DNA of 64,000 nucleotides from Marinococcus halophilus (GCF_002265875.1 NZ_NPFA01000002.1:290647-354646); one strand, 5' to 3'; numbered from the stretch's first letter, positions 1 to 9,680 are shown. The notes: a model not told the origin generated them from the sequence alone. A program made the numbers and translations.

Positions 1-270
1 GCCGGGTCTTATTTATCGGCGCTTTCGGATTTTACCGGGCTTTATATGATGCCGACGGTCCCGTCGTCTGCTGTTGACATGATCGGAGCGCTTTTAAGCG
101 AAGGACTGATCGAAGCAGGCCTAGAAGGAGATGAAGCGATCATGATCGATACCAACATGACAAAAGGGGAGCATCAATCACAGATGGCAGGACGGTTTTT
201 TATGCTTCCGGATGCTCACTCGCTTCCAAAAATTTTTGCCTCGCTTGGAGTGCAGGAGAGCGGGGCATGA
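1..270 (+). CDS. cheC: CheC, CheY-P phosphatase (C-terminal part only)
   Basis: The frame is open from base 1 and the last 89 codons are visible; the start lies outside the window. The visible part has the CheC pattern SYLSALSDFTGLYMMPTVP followed by an AVDMIGALLSEGLIEAG helix, matching the C-terminal portion of the roughly 210-residue Bacillus protein. CheC dephosphorylates CheY-P and binds CheD, which links adaptation to receptor modification. It ends in an ATGA overlap with cheD, so the two are translationally coupled. Identification rests on both the sequence pattern and the cheC-cheD-sigD order. Confidence 0.9.
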   Translation, partial: AGSYLSALSDFTGLYMMPTVPSSAVDMIGALLSEGLIEAGLEGDEAIMIDTNMTKGEHQSQMAGRFFMLPDAHSLPKIFASLGVQESGA

Positions 271-770
271 AAAACGTGGACGTTAAACCAGCGAAAGTGA
301 AAGTGGCCATGGCGGATATGCAGTGGGGGCAAAACGGCGATATTCTCACCACAAGCGGTCTTGGTTCATGTGTCGGTATTGTAATTTATTCGCTCCGGTG
401 CCAGTGTGCCTGTCTGATCCATGCCATGCTTCCGTCATCTGAGATGGCAAGAGAGGGCCAGCATGTTAACGAAGCAAAGTATGCAGACACGGCTGTGAAA
501 AAGGCATTCACCGGCTTCGAAGAACGCCGGATCCCAATAGATTCCCTGGAAGCGAAGCTAGCCGGGGGAGCAAGAATGTTTCAGTTTCAGACAGATCATC
601 TGAATATCGGAAAACGAAATGTTGAAGCGGCAAAAGAATTGCTTGCCGGGCGGTCGGTATCCCTGACAGCGGAAGAAACAGGCGGACACATTGGCAGAAC
701 AATAGAATTCGACGTGGCTACGGGAGCTCTCCGGATCAAGCCGACCGGTGGAGAAACAATAATAATATGA
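267..770 (+). CDS. cheD: CheD, chemoreceptor glutamine deamidase
   Basis: 167 residues, the usual CheD length. CheD deamidates specific glutamines in chemoreceptors and is controlled by CheC and CheY-P. The catalytic cysteine is visible in TTSGLGSCVG (Cys35) and the catalytic histidine in LIHAMLP (His52). A glycine-rich GGARMFQF segment and a late GGHIGRTIEFD segment are typical of the family. The ATG overlaps the cheC stop (ATGA). A 15-base gap then leads to sigD, which suggests one transcript at the end of a motility operon. Confidence 0.95.
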   Translation: MKNVDVKPAKVKVAMADMQWGQNGDILTTSGLGSCVGIVIYSLRCQCACLIHAMLPSSEMAREGQHVNEAKYADTAVKKAFTGFEERRIPIDSLEAKLAGGARMFQFQTDHLNIGKRNVEAAKELLAGRSVSLTAEETGGHIGRTIEFDVATGALRIKPTGGETIII

Positions 771-785
771 ACAGGGGAAGGTTAC

Positions 786-1559
786 ATGAGTAGATCGACA
801 GCGCATGCTCATCAGGAAATTTGGGAGAAATGGCTGGAAAATTATGACGATGCAGCGGCCGACCAATTAGTCAACATTTACACGCCCCTTGTGCATTATC
901 ATGTTCAGCGTATCGCGGCCACGCTTCCGAAAAATGTAAACCGGGAAGATCTTATGAGCCACGGATTAATGGGCCTGTACGATGCAATGAAAAAATTCGA
1001 CCTGGCCCGGGATTTGAAATTTGATACATACGCCTCCTTCCGGATACGCGGGGCTATTATTGATGGTCTCCGCCAGGAGGACTGGATGCCGCGCTCCCTT
1101 CGGGAAAAGACAAAGAAAATTGAAGAGACGGCTGAATGGCTTGAACAAAAAAAGGGGCGTTTCGTCTCCGACCGGGAGATTGGTGAAGAACTGGATATGA
1201 AGTCTTCAGAGGTATCGAAAGTGATCGCGGAAAACTATTTTGTGCATATGCTTTCCATGGACGAAGCGACACCGGATGGTGAGCGTGATGAAACGTACCG
1301 GGGAGCGATTGTGGATCCTAACGCTCCGTCGCCGGAGGAAATGCTTACCAATCAGGCTTCTCTGCACGAACTGGGTGAAGCGATAGCCCAGCTGCCCGAA
1401 AAAGAACAGAAGGTCGTTTCTCTTTTTTACCTGGAGGAAATGACGCTGACGGAAATCGGCCATATTTTGTCCCTGTCTACGTCCCGGATTTCACAGATTC
1501 ACTCCAAAGCGCTTTTCCGGCTGAGACAGTATTTAAAGCAGACGGAAGAAAGAACGTGA
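786..1559 (+). CDS. sigD: Sigma factor SigD (FliA family) for motility and autolysin genes
   Basis: 257 residues, close to the 254 of B. subtilis SigD. Region 2 spans about residues 20-95 (LVHYHVQRIA through TYASFRIRGAIIDGLR). Region 3 follows near 110-160, and region 4 near 200-250 contains the helix-turn-helix LTEIGHILSLSTSRISQIHS. In Bacillus this factor directs transcription of late flagellar, chemotaxis and cell-separation genes. ATG start with GGGGAAGG just upstream. The neighbours cheD and swrB are those of B. subtilis. Confidence 0.97.
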   Translation: MSRSTAHAHQEIWEKWLENYDDAAADQLVNIYTPLVHYHVQRIAATLPKNVNREDLMSHGLMGLYDAMKKFDLARDLKFDTYASFRIRGAIIDGLRQEDWMPRSLREKTKKIEETAEWLEQKKGRFVSDREIGEELDMKSSEVSKVIAENYFVHMLSMDEATPDGERDETYRGAIVDPNAPSPEEMLTNQASLHELGEAIAQLPEKEQKVVSLFYLEEMTLTEIGHILSLSTSRISQIHSKALFRLRQYLKQTEERT

Positions 1560-1568
1560 GAAGGGAGA

Positions 1569-1955
1569 ATGGTGATGGCTTTAATATTTAGCCTGCTTGC
1601 CCTGATGGCTGCCGGTGTTTTGTGGATAAAGCTTCAGTCGGTGGCAGGAGAGCTGCGGCGGGTAAAGAATGATAAGAAGGAAATCGAACAGCTTTTAATC
1701 TACTACACGGATGAGATGAAACGTGACAATGAACGTCTCCGTGCAGAATGGGACGGACCGGAAAGCCCTGTAGAGGAAATGGAAGCGATTGAGGAGGATT
1801 CTGCAATGCCGGAGGGTGAAGCGTCCCCGAAGGAATCACTGATGGACCGTGTTATAATGTTGTACAAAGAGGGATGGAAGGAAAAAGATATCGCCAAGAG
1901 TCTGTCGATCGGACAGCGGGAGGTGCATCTGTTTTTGCAGATGCAGGAAAAGTAA
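1569..1955 (+). CDS. swrB: SwrB-like membrane-anchored motility protein
   Basis: 128 residues, shorter than the 167 of B. subtilis SwrB (YlxL). Residues 3-20 form a single N-terminal membrane anchor. A short coiled segment follows (RRVKNDKKEIEQLL), then an acidic linker. A C-terminal helix-turn-helix-like segment reads MLYKEGWKEKDIAKSLSIGQREV. SwrB promotes flagellar export-apparatus assembly and activates motility in B. subtilis. Position directly after sigD supports the name; sequence conservation outside the ends is weak in this family. GAGAAGGGAGA precedes the ATG. Confidence 0.8.
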   Translation: MVMALIFSLLALMAAGVLWIKLQSVAGELRRVKNDKKEIEQLLIYYTDEMKRDNERLRAEWDGPESPVEEMEAIEEDSAMPEGEASPKESLMDRVIMLYKEGWKEKDIAKSLSIGQREVHLFLQMQEK

Positions 1956-1958
1956 GCT

Positions 1959-1988
1959 TTGACATTGCGTCCTGCAGACACGTATGGT
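1959..1988 (+). promoter_or_regulatory. Sigma-A promoter for rpsB
   Basis: TTGACA (1959-1964), an 18-base spacer, then TATGGT (1983-1988), overlapping a further TATATT. It sits just after the swrB stop and about 120 bases before rpsB, separating motility from ribosomal protein transcription. Confidence 0.7.
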
Positions 1989-1993
1989 ATATT

Positions 1994-2110
1994 ACGTGTT
2001 GGTGTTAAAAACACACGCAAAAGCTGATTTATGCAGAGGTGCTTTCGATAAAGAAAGTTTTGCATGAATATGACGCTTGCGGTGGAAAAAACCTAAGGAG
2101 GAATTATTTT
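1994..2110 (+). promoter_or_regulatory. Structured rpsB leader
   Basis: About 115 bases of leader hold a GTGTT/AACAC hairpin (2002-2014). A larger stem pairs GCAAAA (2017-2022) with TTTTGC (2058-2063) and encloses CTTTC/GAAAG (2042-2057). TAAGGAGG lies at 2094-2101. Ribosomal protein S2 often represses its own mRNA, so an autoregulatory role is plausible but not shown here. Confidence 0.4.
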
Positions 2111-2899
2111 ATGGCTGTTATTTCTATGAAACAGTTGCTTGAAGCAGGGGTACACTTCGGTCACCAGACTCGTCGCTGGAACCCTAAAATGAGCCGTTAT
2201 ATTTTCACGGAGCGTAATGGTATTTATATCATTGACCTTCAAAAAACGGTACGTAAAGTCGAAGAAGCGTACAAATACGTGCGCAGCATTGCAGAAGACG
2301 GAGGAAAAATCCTTTTCGTCGGAACGAAAAAACAGGCGCAGGACTCTGTGCGTGACGAAGCGATCCGTTCAAACATGTACTATATCAACCAGCGTTGGTT
2401 AGGCGGTACGTTAACGAACTTCGCTACGATCCGCAAACGGATCGCCCGCCTGAAAGATCTTGAAAAAATGGAAGAAGACGGTACCTTTGACATTCTTCCG
2501 AAAAAAGAAGTTATGCTTTTAAACAAAGAAAAAGACCGTCTCGAAAAAGTCCTTGGCGGCATTAAAGAGATGGACAAGCTTCCGGATGCCCTGTTTATTA
2601 TTGATCCGCGCAAAGAGCGTATCGCAGTGGCAGAAGCTCACAAACTAAACATTCCGATCATTTCGATCGTTGATACTAACTGTGATCCGGACGAAATCGA
2701 CAAGCTGATCCCGGGTAACGACGACGCTATCCGTGCCGTTCGCCTTCTTACTGGAAAAATGGCCGATGCGGTTATCGAAGCCACCCAGGGTGCAGAGGAA
2801 AAAGCCCGTGAGCAGGCAGCTGCCCAGGAAAAAGAACAAGAAGCATCTGCAGCGGAAGAAGAAGGAAGCACAGAAGAAGAGAGCATTTCAAACCAGTAA
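2111..2899 (+). CDS. rpsB: 30S ribosomal protein S2
   Basis: 262 residues. The start is the ATG at 2111, 9 bases after TAAGGAGG; the frame is open further upstream but without a good binding site. The N-terminus [20 protein letters not shown] and the internal [16 protein letters not shown] and [11 protein letters not shown] blocks are diagnostic of S2. S2 binds the head of the small subunit late in assembly. The last 30 residues are a Glu/Ala-rich acidic tail ([18 protein letters not shown]), longer than in many Bacillus proteins and consistent with adaptation to salt. Confidence 0.98.
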   Translation: MAVISMKQLLEAGVHFGHQTRRWNPKMSRYIFTERNGIYIIDLQKTVRKVEEAYKYVRSIAEDGGKILFVGTKKQAQDSVRDEAIRSNMYYINQRWLGGTLTNFATIRKRIARLKDLEKMEEDGTFDILPKKEVMLLNKEKDRLEKVLGGIKEMDKLPDALFIIDPRKERIAVAEAHKLNIPIISIVDTNCDPDEIDKLIPGNDDAIRAVRLLTGKMADAVIEATQGAEEKAREQAAAQEKEQEASAAEEEGSTEEESISNQ

Positions 2900-2939
2900 G
2901 CTCTCTGCATAAATATAACGGGCCCAGGCCTGACGCGAA

Positions 2940-2976
2940 GGGTGGTAAAAGGGAAAAACCCTTTATCACCCTTTTT
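2940..2976 (+). terminator. Terminator between rpsB and tsf
   Basis: GGGTGGTAAAAGGG pairs with CCCTTTATCACCC across a 5-base loop, with one wobble and one bulge, and is followed by TTTTT. It probably allows partial read-through, since tsf has no obvious promoter of its own. Confidence 0.85.
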
Positions 2977-3030
2977 CTTGAAAATTAGCGCTCAAGCGTG
3001 TATGCATGGAAAATTGAAGGAGGAATTTAA

Positions 3031-3912
3031 ATGGCTGTAACAGCAAGCATGGTTAAAGAACTGCGTGAAAAAACAGGTGCAGGTATGATGGACTGCAAAA
3101 AAGCGCTCAACGAAACAGACGGCAACATGGAAGAAGCAATCAACTACCTGCGGGAAAAAGGTATTTCCAAAGCAGCGAAAAAAGCTGACCGTGTAGCGGC
3201 AGAAGGTCTTACGTACGCAACGTACGAAGGAAACAAGGCGGTCATTGTGGAAGTGAACGCAGAAACAGACTTCGTAGCAAAAAACGAATCGTTTAAGCAG
3301 CTCGTTGCTGACGTTTCTACGTACCTTTTGAAAGAACAGCCGGCGGACGTGGATACAGCACTGGCCGGGGAGATTGAAAGCGGAGTAACGCTTGATCGTT
3401 ACATTAACGACCAGATTGCACGCATCGGGGAGAAAATTTCCCTGCGCCGTTTTCTGCTTGCAGAGAAAAATGACGGCGACGCTTTCGGTGCTTATCTTCA
3501 CATGGGCGGACGCATCGGCGTGCTGACTGTTCTTGAAAACACAGAGGACAGTGACCTTGCTAAAGACGTAGCGATGCACGTAGCGGCTATCAGCCCGAAA
3601 TACGTTTCCCGTGAAGATGTGCCGAAGGAAGAAGCAGACAGTGAACGTGAACTGCTGAAGCAGCAGGCACTGAATGAAGGCAAACCGGAAAACATCGTTG
3701 AAAAAATGGTTGAAGGCCGTATCGGCAAGTATTTTGAACAAATCTGCCTGCTCGACCAGGAATTTGTAAAGGATACCGACCAAAAAGTAGGCGACTACCT
3801 GAAAAGCAAAGGTGCTTCCGTGCGCACATTTGTCCGTTACGAAGTAGGCGAAGGCATGGAAAAGCGCGACGAAAACTTTGCAGACGAAGTAATGAACCAA
3901 GTAAAGAAATAA
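3031..3912 (+). CDS. tsf: Translation elongation factor Ts
   Basis: 293 residues, as in B. subtilis. EF-Ts exchanges GDP for GTP on EF-Tu. The N-terminal UBA-like domain carries [19 protein letters not shown]. The core has [17 protein letters not shown] and [16 protein letters not shown], both family signatures. GAAGGAGGAATTTAA precedes the ATG. It follows rpsB after an intervening terminator, the common bacterial arrangement. Confidence 0.98.
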   Translation: MAVTASMVKELREKTGAGMMDCKKALNETDGNMEEAINYLREKGISKAAKKADRVAAEGLTYATYEGNKAVIVEVNAETDFVAKNESFKQLVADVSTYLLKEQPADVDTALAGEIESGVTLDRYINDQIARIGEKISLRRFLLAEKNDGDAFGAYLHMGGRIGVLTVLENTEDSDLAKDVAMHVAAISPKYVSREDVPKEEADSERELLKQQALNEGKPENIVEKMVEGRIGKYFEQICLLDQEFVKDTDQKVGDYLKSKGASVRTFVRYEVGEGMEKRDENFADEVMNQVKK

Positions 3913-3923
3913 ATTGGCAGTAT

Positions 3924-3970
3924 GGAGAGTCCATATCGAATCCTCTGGGGTCCGTAGGCTCTCCTTTTTT
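3924..3970 (+). terminator. Probable terminator after tsf
   Basis: GGAGAG (3924-3929) pairs with CTCTCC (3959-3964), followed by six T. The 29-base interior is long for a terminator but may itself fold. Placement between tsf and pyrH fits. Confidence 0.6.
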
Positions 3971-4034
3971 CTAAAAGTAATATCAGGGCAGAGGCTTAAG
4001 GGCTTCTGCGATACATAATATAAAGGCGGGGTTC

Positions 4035-4769
4035 ATGACGATGGAGAAATACAATCGCGTTGTGTTGAAGTTGAGCGGAGAGGCATTGGCAGGGCAGCAG
4101 GGCTACGGTATTGATCCGGAAGTCATTCAATCTATTGCTTCTCAAATCCGCGAAATAGTAGAATTGGGAACAGAAGTAGTGATTGTCGTCGGCGGAGGAA
4201 ACATATGGAGAGGCATGGCCGGAAGCTCGAAAGGGATGGACCGGGCCACGGCAGACTATATGGGCATGCTCGCCACAGTCATGAATTCGCTTGCGCTGCA
4301 GGACAGCCTCGAAGATATTGAAATCCCTACGAGAGTGCAGACGTCCATTGAAATGAGACAGGTAGCCGAGCCGTACATCCGCCGGAAAGCCATCCGTCAT
4401 TTAGAAAAAAAGCGGGTAGTAATTTTTGCGGCTGGAACCGGGAACCCGTACTTCTCTACAGATACGACAGCGGCACTGCGGGCAGCTGAAGTAGAGGCTG
4501 ACATCATTTTGATGGCTAAAAACAAAGTGGACGGGGTATATGACTCAGACCCGTCTGCCAATGCGGATGCTAAAAAGTATCAGTCACTCACGTATCTGGA
4601 CATTTTAAATCATGACCTGAAAGTGATGGACTCTACGGCTTCAACGCTCTGTATGGACAACAACATCCCACTGCTCGTATTTTCGATTATGGAAGAAGGA
4701 AACATCAAAAAAGCAGTAATGGGCGAAGACATTGGAACAATAATAAGGAGGAACAACGATGGCTCATGA
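4035..4769 (+). CDS. pyrH: UMP kinase
   Basis: 244 residues. PyrH phosphorylates UMP to UDP and belongs to the amino-acid kinase fold, not the adenylate kinase fold. Visible motifs are [10 protein letters not shown] at the N-terminus, [10 protein letters not shown] for phosphate binding, and the later [17 protein letters not shown] block that contacts nucleotide. ATG start behind AAAGGCGGGG. Its end overlaps frr by 11 bases, indicating coupled translation of the pair. Confidence 0.98.
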   Translation: MTMEKYNRVVLKLSGEALAGQQGYGIDPEVIQSIASQIREIVELGTEVVIVVGGGNIWRGMAGSSKGMDRATADYMGMLATVMNSLALQDSLEDIEIPTRVQTSIEMRQVAEPYIRRKAIRHLEKKRVVIFAAGTGNPYFSTDTTAALRAAEVEADIILMAKNKVDGVYDSDPSANADAKKYQSLTYLDILNHDLKVMDSTASTLCMDNNIPLLVFSIMEEGNIKKAVMGEDIGTIIRRNNDGS

Positions 4770-5313
4770 CATGAAAGCAACAGAGGATAAGATGAAAAAA
4801 TCAGTGGATTCTTTAAGCCGGGAGCTTGCAACACTGCGGACAGGAAGGGCAAACGCCTCCATGCTCGACCGGGTAGTTGTCGACTACTACGGCGCCGAGG
4901 TGCCGCTTCAACAGCTCGCAACGATCACCGTGCCGGAAGGGCGCCTGCTTGTTGTAACCCCTTTTGACAAAAGCTCCATCAAGGACGTGGAAAAAGGCAT
5001 TCAAAAAGCAGAGCTTGGCCTGAATCCGAGCAACGACGGCGAAGTAGTCCGGATTCCGATCCCGGCGATGACGGAAGACCGCCGGAAGGAAATGAGCAAG
5101 CTGATTAACAAATACGCGGAGGAAGCACGGGTAGCTATCCGCAACATCCGCCGTGATGCCAATGATACGTTGAAAAAAGATGAAAAGAGCAATGAAATCA
5201 CCGAGGATGATTTAAAGCGTGAGCAGGAGCAGGTGCAAAAAGCGACTGACAAATATATCCGCCAGGTGGATCAGGCAGCAGAACAAAAAGAAAAAGAAGT
5301 TATGGAAGTTTGA
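4759..5313 (+). CDS. frr: Ribosome recycling factor
   Basis: 184 residues, the standard length. Frr, with EF-G, splits post-termination ribosomes. The tRNA-like three-helix fold is seen in the long N- and C-terminal charged helices. [20 protein letters not shown] and [17 protein letters not shown] are conserved family segments. The start is fixed by AAGGAGG (4745-4751), which lies within the end of pyrH. Confidence 0.98.
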   Translation: MAHDMKATEDKMKKSVDSLSRELATLRTGRANASMLDRVVVDYYGAEVPLQQLATITVPEGRLLVVTPFDKSSIKDVEKGIQKAELGLNPSNDGEVVRIPIPAMTEDRRKEMSKLINKYAEEARVAIRNIRRDANDTLKKDEKSNEITEDDLKREQEQVQKATDKYIRQVDQAAEQKEKEVMEV

Positions 5314-5344
5314 TGCAAATCGAGTTACAATAGGAACAGACTGG

Positions 5345-5372
5345 AACCCTCTGCATTCAAGAGGGTTTTTTT
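5345..5372 (+). terminator. Terminator after frr
   Basis: AACCCTCT pairs with AGAGGGTT around a 7-base loop and runs into a T stretch of seven or more. Closes the pyrH-frr unit. Confidence 0.85.
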
Positions 5373-5439
5373 GTAAGAACAAAACCGGCACGAAGAATAC
5401 GCGCTGCCGGAGGGGAAAAATAAACAGAAATACTGCTTT

Positions 5440-5475
5440 CCGTTCTTCAACAATGCTGAGGCAGGAACGGTTTTT
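5440..5475 (+). terminator. Second terminator-like hairpin before uppS
   Basis: CCGTTC (5440-5445) pairs with GAACGG (5465-5470), with a small TGC/GCA inner stem, followed by TTTTT. It stands 66 bases before uppS and could act as an attenuator for read-through from frr. Confidence 0.5.
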
Positions 5476-5540
5476 ATATGGAAATAATTTGACGCGTGCC
5501 ATATAAATTAGACAAAGGGGAAAAGGCTGGTGCCCTCGAT

Positions 5541-6302
5541 ATGAACGATCGACTATTTAATCAATTAAATCCGTGGGCGGAGGCAAACGCCACGGCAGTG
5601 AAGGTGAATACGCCTGCCCATGTGGCTATTATTATGGATGGCAACGGCCGCTGGGCAAAAAAAAGAGGCCTGCCCCGTGTAGCCGGCCACCGCGAAGGTA
5701 TGAAAGCGATCACGAAAGTAGTGGAAAAAGCGCACGAACTCGGTGTGAAATACTTAACTCTTTATGCTTTTTCCACTGAAAACTGGAAACGCCCGAAATC
5801 AGAAGTGAATTTTCTCATGCAGCTCCCAGAGCGATTTCTGGCTAAAGAGCTGCCAAAGTTGATGAAAAACAATGTACAAGTACGGATGATGGGCGATGCG
5901 GACAAGCTGCCGGGCCATACGCTGCAGGCCGTGCAGGAGGCTGTGGACGCAACAGCTGAAAATACCGGCATCGTCTTAAACTTTGCCCTTAACTATGGAG
6001 GGCGGCACGAACTCGTGCACGTCGTACAGGAGCTTGCAAAAGACGTGGAAGAGGGGCGGATGAAGGCAGAGGCCATCAATGAAGAACTCATCACCAATCG
6101 GTTGTATACAAACCAGCTCCCGGACCCTGATCTGCTTATTCGCACGAGCGGTGAAATCCGGCTCAGCAATTTCATGCTGTGGCAGTTGGCTTATGCGGAA
6201 TTTTGGTTTACCGAAACGCTCTGGCCGGACTTTAATGAAGAAGGCTTAGCGGAAGCTGTCATAGAATATCAGCAGAGAAAACGCAGGTACGGGGGCGTTT
6301 AA
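5541..6302 (+). CDS. uppS: Undecaprenyl diphosphate synthase
   Basis: 253 residues from the ATG at 5541. The enzyme condenses eight isopentenyl units onto farnesyl diphosphate to make the C55 lipid carrier for peptidoglycan. The catalytic aspartate sits in IIMDGNGRWA, with RVAGHREGM, LYAFSTENWKRP and RTSGEIRLSNFMLWQ downstream, all diagnostic of cis-prenyltransferases. The frame is open back to a GTG at 5496, but that start has no binding site. The ATG at 5541 also has only a distant AAAGG, so the exact start is uncertain. Followed closely by cdsA. Confidence 0.95.
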   Translation: MNDRLFNQLNPWAEANATAVKVNTPAHVAIIMDGNGRWAKKRGLPRVAGHREGMKAITKVVEKAHELGVKYLTLYAFSTENWKRPKSEVNFLMQLPERFLAKELPKLMKNNVQVRMMGDADKLPGHTLQAVQEAVDATAENTGIVLNFALNYGGRHELVHVVQELAKDVEEGRMKAEAINEELITNRLYTNQLPDPDLLIRTSGEIRLSNFMLWQLAYAEFWFTETLWPDFNEEGLAEAVIEYQQRKRRYGGV

Positions 6303-6323
6303 CGACTGAAGGGGAGGTCTTTT

Positions 6324-7124
6324 ATGGGATTGCGGGCGATTACGGGTCTTATCGGAGCAGTACTCGTCTTGGCGATTGTATTTGTGGGCCGCGAATGGTT
6401 TACTCTTTTGATCGCTTTGCTTGCTTCTGTCGCCATGTTTGAAATAATGCGCATGAAACGAATCCCGCTGGTATCCTTCCGGGGTTTAATCAGTATGGGC
6501 TTTATGTGGATACTGCTCGTGCCGACAGAATGGCTCGACTATCCATTTTTGCAGCACATAACGAAAACAGAGATTTTTTTAACAATGATTCTGGGCCTGC
6601 TTGCATTAACAGTAGTAACCAAAAATTCCTTCACCTTCGATGAAGCAGGGTTTGTTATTTTGTCCTCTGTGTACATAGGGTATGGGTTTCACAGTTTAAT
6701 CATGATCCGCCAGCTCCCGGATATCGGCCTTGCCGTTGTGATTTTGATTTTGTTTTTAATCTGGGCCACCGATTCCGGGGCATATTTCATCGGGAAAAAT
6801 TTTGGGCGCCACCGGCCGTGGCCGGAGATCAGCCCCAAAAAAACCATCGAAGGGTTTGTCGGGGGGCTCGTGGCGGCATTTGTCGTCGGCTTTATCTTTG
6901 AAGCCGTGTATCCGGTGTTTCATTCCTATCTGATCATGAGTGCTTTTATCGTAGTAACATCTATCTTTGGCCAGCTCGGGGACCTGGTGGAATCGGCGTT
7001 AAAACGTCATTACGCTGTGAAGGATTCCGGCAACATTCTGCCTGGCCACGGAGGTATACTAGACCGGTTTGACAGCTTGATTTTCGTGATGCCCCTGCTT
7101 CATTTTTTCTATTTTTTTGGTTAA
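6324..7124 (+). CDS. cdsA: Phosphatidate cytidylyltransferase
   Basis: 266 residues with seven or eight hydrophobic membrane segments. CdsA makes CDP-diacylglycerol, the precursor used by PgsA at 39948. The C-terminal signature is visible: SPKKTIEGFVGG, then DLVESALKRHYAVKDSG and PGHGGILDRFDS with the metal-binding aspartates. GGGGAGGTC precedes the ATG. It sits 21 bases behind uppS, and the uppS-cdsA-dxr-rasP order is the same as in B. subtilis. Confidence 0.97.
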   Translation: MGLRAITGLIGAVLVLAIVFVGREWFTLLIALLASVAMFEIMRMKRIPLVSFRGLISMGFMWILLVPTEWLDYPFLQHITKTEIFLTMILGLLALTVVTKNSFTFDEAGFVILSSVYIGYGFHSLIMIRQLPDIGLAVVILILFLIWATDSGAYFIGKNFGRHRPWPEISPKKTIEGFVGGLVAAFVVGFIFEAVYPVFHSYLIMSAFIVVTSIFGQLGDLVESALKRHYAVKDSGNILPGHGGILDRFDSLIFVMPLLHFFYFFG

Positions 7125-7163
7125 TACAAAAACGCAGGTTGCCAACCTAAAGGAGTCTTCGTC

Positions 7164-8309
7164 ATGAAACGAATAGCATTGCTTGGATCTACTGGATCTA
7201 TCGGTACACAGACGCTTGACGTTATTCGTCTGCACCCGGAGCGCTTTCGGATAACAGCGCTTGCTGCCGGCAGAAATGTTGATCTCGTACGAAAGCAGAT
7301 TGAAGAATTTTCTCCGGAGATTGTATCCGTCCACACAAAAGAAGATGCCCGAACGCTTCAGGCGGAATACGGCGGACGTATACGCATCGTATGGGGCCAT
7401 GAAGGCCTGATCGAGATTGCAGGAAGCTCCTGTGACTTTTTGATGAACGCGGTCAGCGGAAGCATGGGGCTTGAGCCGACCTTGCGGGCCATCGAAAACC
7501 GGGTGGATATTGGGATCGCCAATAAAGAAACGCTCGTCACCGCCGGGCATCTTGTGATGGAAAAGGCAAAGGAGCACGGCGTGCGCCTGCTGCCGGTCGA
7601 CAGCGAGCATTCGGCGATCGCCCAGTGTTTGGAAGGAAATAGCTTGAAGGAAGTGAGCCGCCTGATTCTCACGGCCTCGGGAGGGAGCTTCCGTGACTAC
7701 TCACGATCCGATCTCGACGGGGTCTCCGTGGAAGACGCCTTAAATCATCCAAACTGGAGCATGGGGGCCAAAATCACGATCGATTCGGCTACGATGATGA
7801 ACAAAGGCTTTGAAGTAATCGAAGCGCACTGGCTGTTTGGTATTCCATACGAGCGTATCGACGTGCTGCTTCATAAAGAAAGCATCATTCACTCGCTCGT
7901 GGAGTACCAGGATACAAGCGTCATTGCCCAGCTCGGGCTGCCGGACATGCGTGTGCCGATCCAGTACGCAATGACTTATCCGGAGCGCCTTGACTATCCG
8001 GCTAAAGAATCGCTGAATCTTTGGGAAATAGGTGCCCTGCATTTTCAGCCGCCGGATTTTGAACGCTACCGCAGCCTGCGTCTTGCCTATGATGCCGGCA
8101 GAGCCGGCGGATCCATGGGGGCCGTGCTAAACGCTGCCAATGAGCAGGCTGTCGCTATGTTTTTAGATGGGAAATGCGCTTTTCTTGAAATTGAAACCGC
8201 GGTGGAAGAGGCGCTATCCCGTCACCAGCGCATCGAGCATCCGGATCTTGACACGATTTTACGCGCAGACCGGGAAACTAGAGAACATGTGCAGACGCTT
8301 ATAACGTGA
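7164..8309 (+). CDS. dxr: 1-deoxy-D-xylulose 5-phosphate reductoisomerase
   Basis: 381 residues. Dxr converts DXP to methylerythritol 4-phosphate with NADPH, the first committed step of the MEP isoprenoid pathway that feeds UppS. The N-terminal Rossmann motif is [15 protein letters not shown]. The catalytic core has [25 protein letters not shown] and [20 protein letters not shown] with metal and substrate ligands. AAAGGAG is 9 bases before the ATG. Confidence 0.98.
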   Translation: MKRIALLGSTGSIGTQTLDVIRLHPERFRITALAAGRNVDLVRKQIEEFSPEIVSVHTKEDARTLQAEYGGRIRIVWGHEGLIEIAGSSCDFLMNAVSGSMGLEPTLRAIENRVDIGIANKETLVTAGHLVMEKAKEHGVRLLPVDSEHSAIAQCLEGNSLKEVSRLILTASGGSFRDYSRSDLDGVSVEDALNHPNWSMGAKITIDSATMMNKGFEVIEAHWLFGIPYERIDVLLHKESIIHSLVEYQDTSVIAQLGLPDMRVPIQYAMTYPERLDYPAKESLNLWEIGALHFQPPDFERYRSLRLAYDAGRAGGSMGAVLNAANEQAVAMFLDGKCAFLEIETAVEEALSRHQRIEHPDLDTILRADRETREHVQTLIT

Positions 8310-8334
8310 CGTTCTTTCACAAACACTCTATAAT
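8306..8334 (+). promoter_or_regulatory. Sigma-A promoter for rasP
   Basis: GTGACG (8306-8311), a 17-base spacer and a perfect TATAAT (8329-8334). It overlaps the dxr stop and gives rasP its own start of transcription. Confidence 0.6.
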
Positions 8335-8369
8335 GAAAAGAAAGAGCAAAAGAAGAAGGTGAATAAGCT

Positions 8370-9638
8370 TTGGATACGCTGATAGCGGTAATTATCATGT
8401 TCGGCTTATTGGTGGCCATTCACGAATGGGGCCATCTGTATTTTGCCAAAAAAGTCGGCATTTTATGCCGGGAGTTTGCGATCGGCTTCGGGCCCAAAAT
8501 ATTTTCGACGAAGCGCAATGAAACGGTCTACACGATCCGGCTGCTCCCGCTTGGCGGCTATGTACGGATGGCCGGGGACGATCCCGACCCGGTCAACATC
8601 AAACCGGGCTATGAAATCGGCCTGACTTTTAACGATGCCGGAAAAGTCAAAGAAATCATCGTCAATAATAAATCTAAGCATCCGGAAGCAAAAGTTGTAT
8701 CTGTGGAATCAATTGATATGGAGCGCGAGCTTTATATTGAAGCTGTGGAGGATGAGGAAGACTCCGGGCTGAAGCGGTATGAGATCGACCGCACATGCGA
8801 CCTGATTGTGGACGAAAAGCGAGAACAGATTGCACCGTGGGACCGCCAGTTCGGCTCCAAGCGTCCGTGGAAAAAAGCGGTAGCGATCTTTGCCGGCCCG
8901 TTTATGAACTTTGTGCTGGCTTTCGTGCTGTTTGGTATTTACGCTCTAGCGCACGGTGTCCCGCAGGATACTCCGGTGATTGGAGGTATTGCAGACGGTT
9001 CGCCGCTGAGCGAATCCGCGTTTGAAGAAGGCGATGTAATCACTTCCGTAGACGGCGAGTCCGTAAATTCCTGGGATGAAATGACCGGTGTGGTTCAGGA
9101 GCGTCCGGGAGAAGAAGTGACAGTCACCGCTGAACGCGGCGGAGAAACAATCGAAGATACGGTTACTATCGACGGTGTTCCGGTGCAGGAGGGATCAAGC
9201 GAAGAATTCGGCCAGATCGGTGTTTATGCCGAGCTAGAACGATCCTTTACGGGCGCATTGGAATATGGAGGCACCCAGCTGTATGAAGTTTCCACGCTGA
9301 TTTTCCAGACGCTCGGCACGATTGTGACCGGGGAGTTCTCCCTCGATGACCTGGCAGGCCCGGTAGGAATCTATGACGCCACGGACCAGGTGATTGCAAC
9401 CGGACTTCTCACGCTTATTGCGTGGTCCGCCATGATCAGCGTCAACCTCGGAATCGTCAATCTCCTGCCGCTGCCGGCGCTTGACGGAGGACGGCTTTTG
9501 TTCATTATTGCCGAAGCGATCCGCGGTAAGCCGATCGAGCCGCAGAAGGAAGGCGTCATCCACCTGCTCGGTTTTGCGCTGCTGCTGCTGCTTATGATCG
9601 CAGTCACATGGAACGATATTAATCGCTTATTCACGTAA
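8370..9638 (+). CDS. rasP: Site-2 intramembrane metalloprotease RasP/RseP
   Basis: 422 residues, matching B. subtilis RasP. This membrane zinc protease performs the second cut of anti-sigma factors and clears signal-peptide remnants. The active site VAIHEWGHLYFAKK (HExxH) lies in the first membrane segment. A PDZ domain covers about residues 200-280. The second metal-ligand motif LLPLPALDGGR is in a late membrane segment. It starts with TTG at 8370 behind AGAAGGTG; no ATG fits the alignment. Confidence 0.95.
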   Translation: MDTLIAVIIMFGLLVAIHEWGHLYFAKKVGILCREFAIGFGPKIFSTKRNETVYTIRLLPLGGYVRMAGDDPDPVNIKPGYEIGLTFNDAGKVKEIIVNNKSKHPEAKVVSVESIDMERELYIEAVEDEEDSGLKRYEIDRTCDLIVDEKREQIAPWDRQFGSKRPWKKAVAIFAGPFMNFVLAFVLFGIYALAHGVPQDTPVIGGIADGSPLSESAFEEGDVITSVDGESVNSWDEMTGVVQERPGEEVTVTAERGGETIEDTVTIDGVPVQEGSSEEFGQIGVYAELERSFTGALEYGGTQLYEVSTLIFQTLGTIVTGEFSLDDLAGPVGIYDATDQVIATGLLTLIAWSAMISVNLGIVNLLPLPALDGGRLLFIIAEAIRGKPIEPQKEGVIHLLGFALLLLLMIAVTWNDINRLFT

Positions 9639-9644
9639 TAAAAA

Positions 9645-9680
9645 AACGGTGACGGAGCCAAGGCCCCGTCACCGTTCTTA
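9645..9680 (+). terminator. Terminator after rasP
   Basis: AACGGTGACGG pairs perfectly with CCGTCACCGTT (11 bp, 10-base loop). The T tract on the + strand is short; six A precede the stem, so it could also stop transcription from the other strand. Confidence 0.75.

Noticed and set aside
5219..5506. 95-codon ORF after frr
   Set aside because: Begins inside frr and crosses two terminator hairpins; composition is not protein-like.
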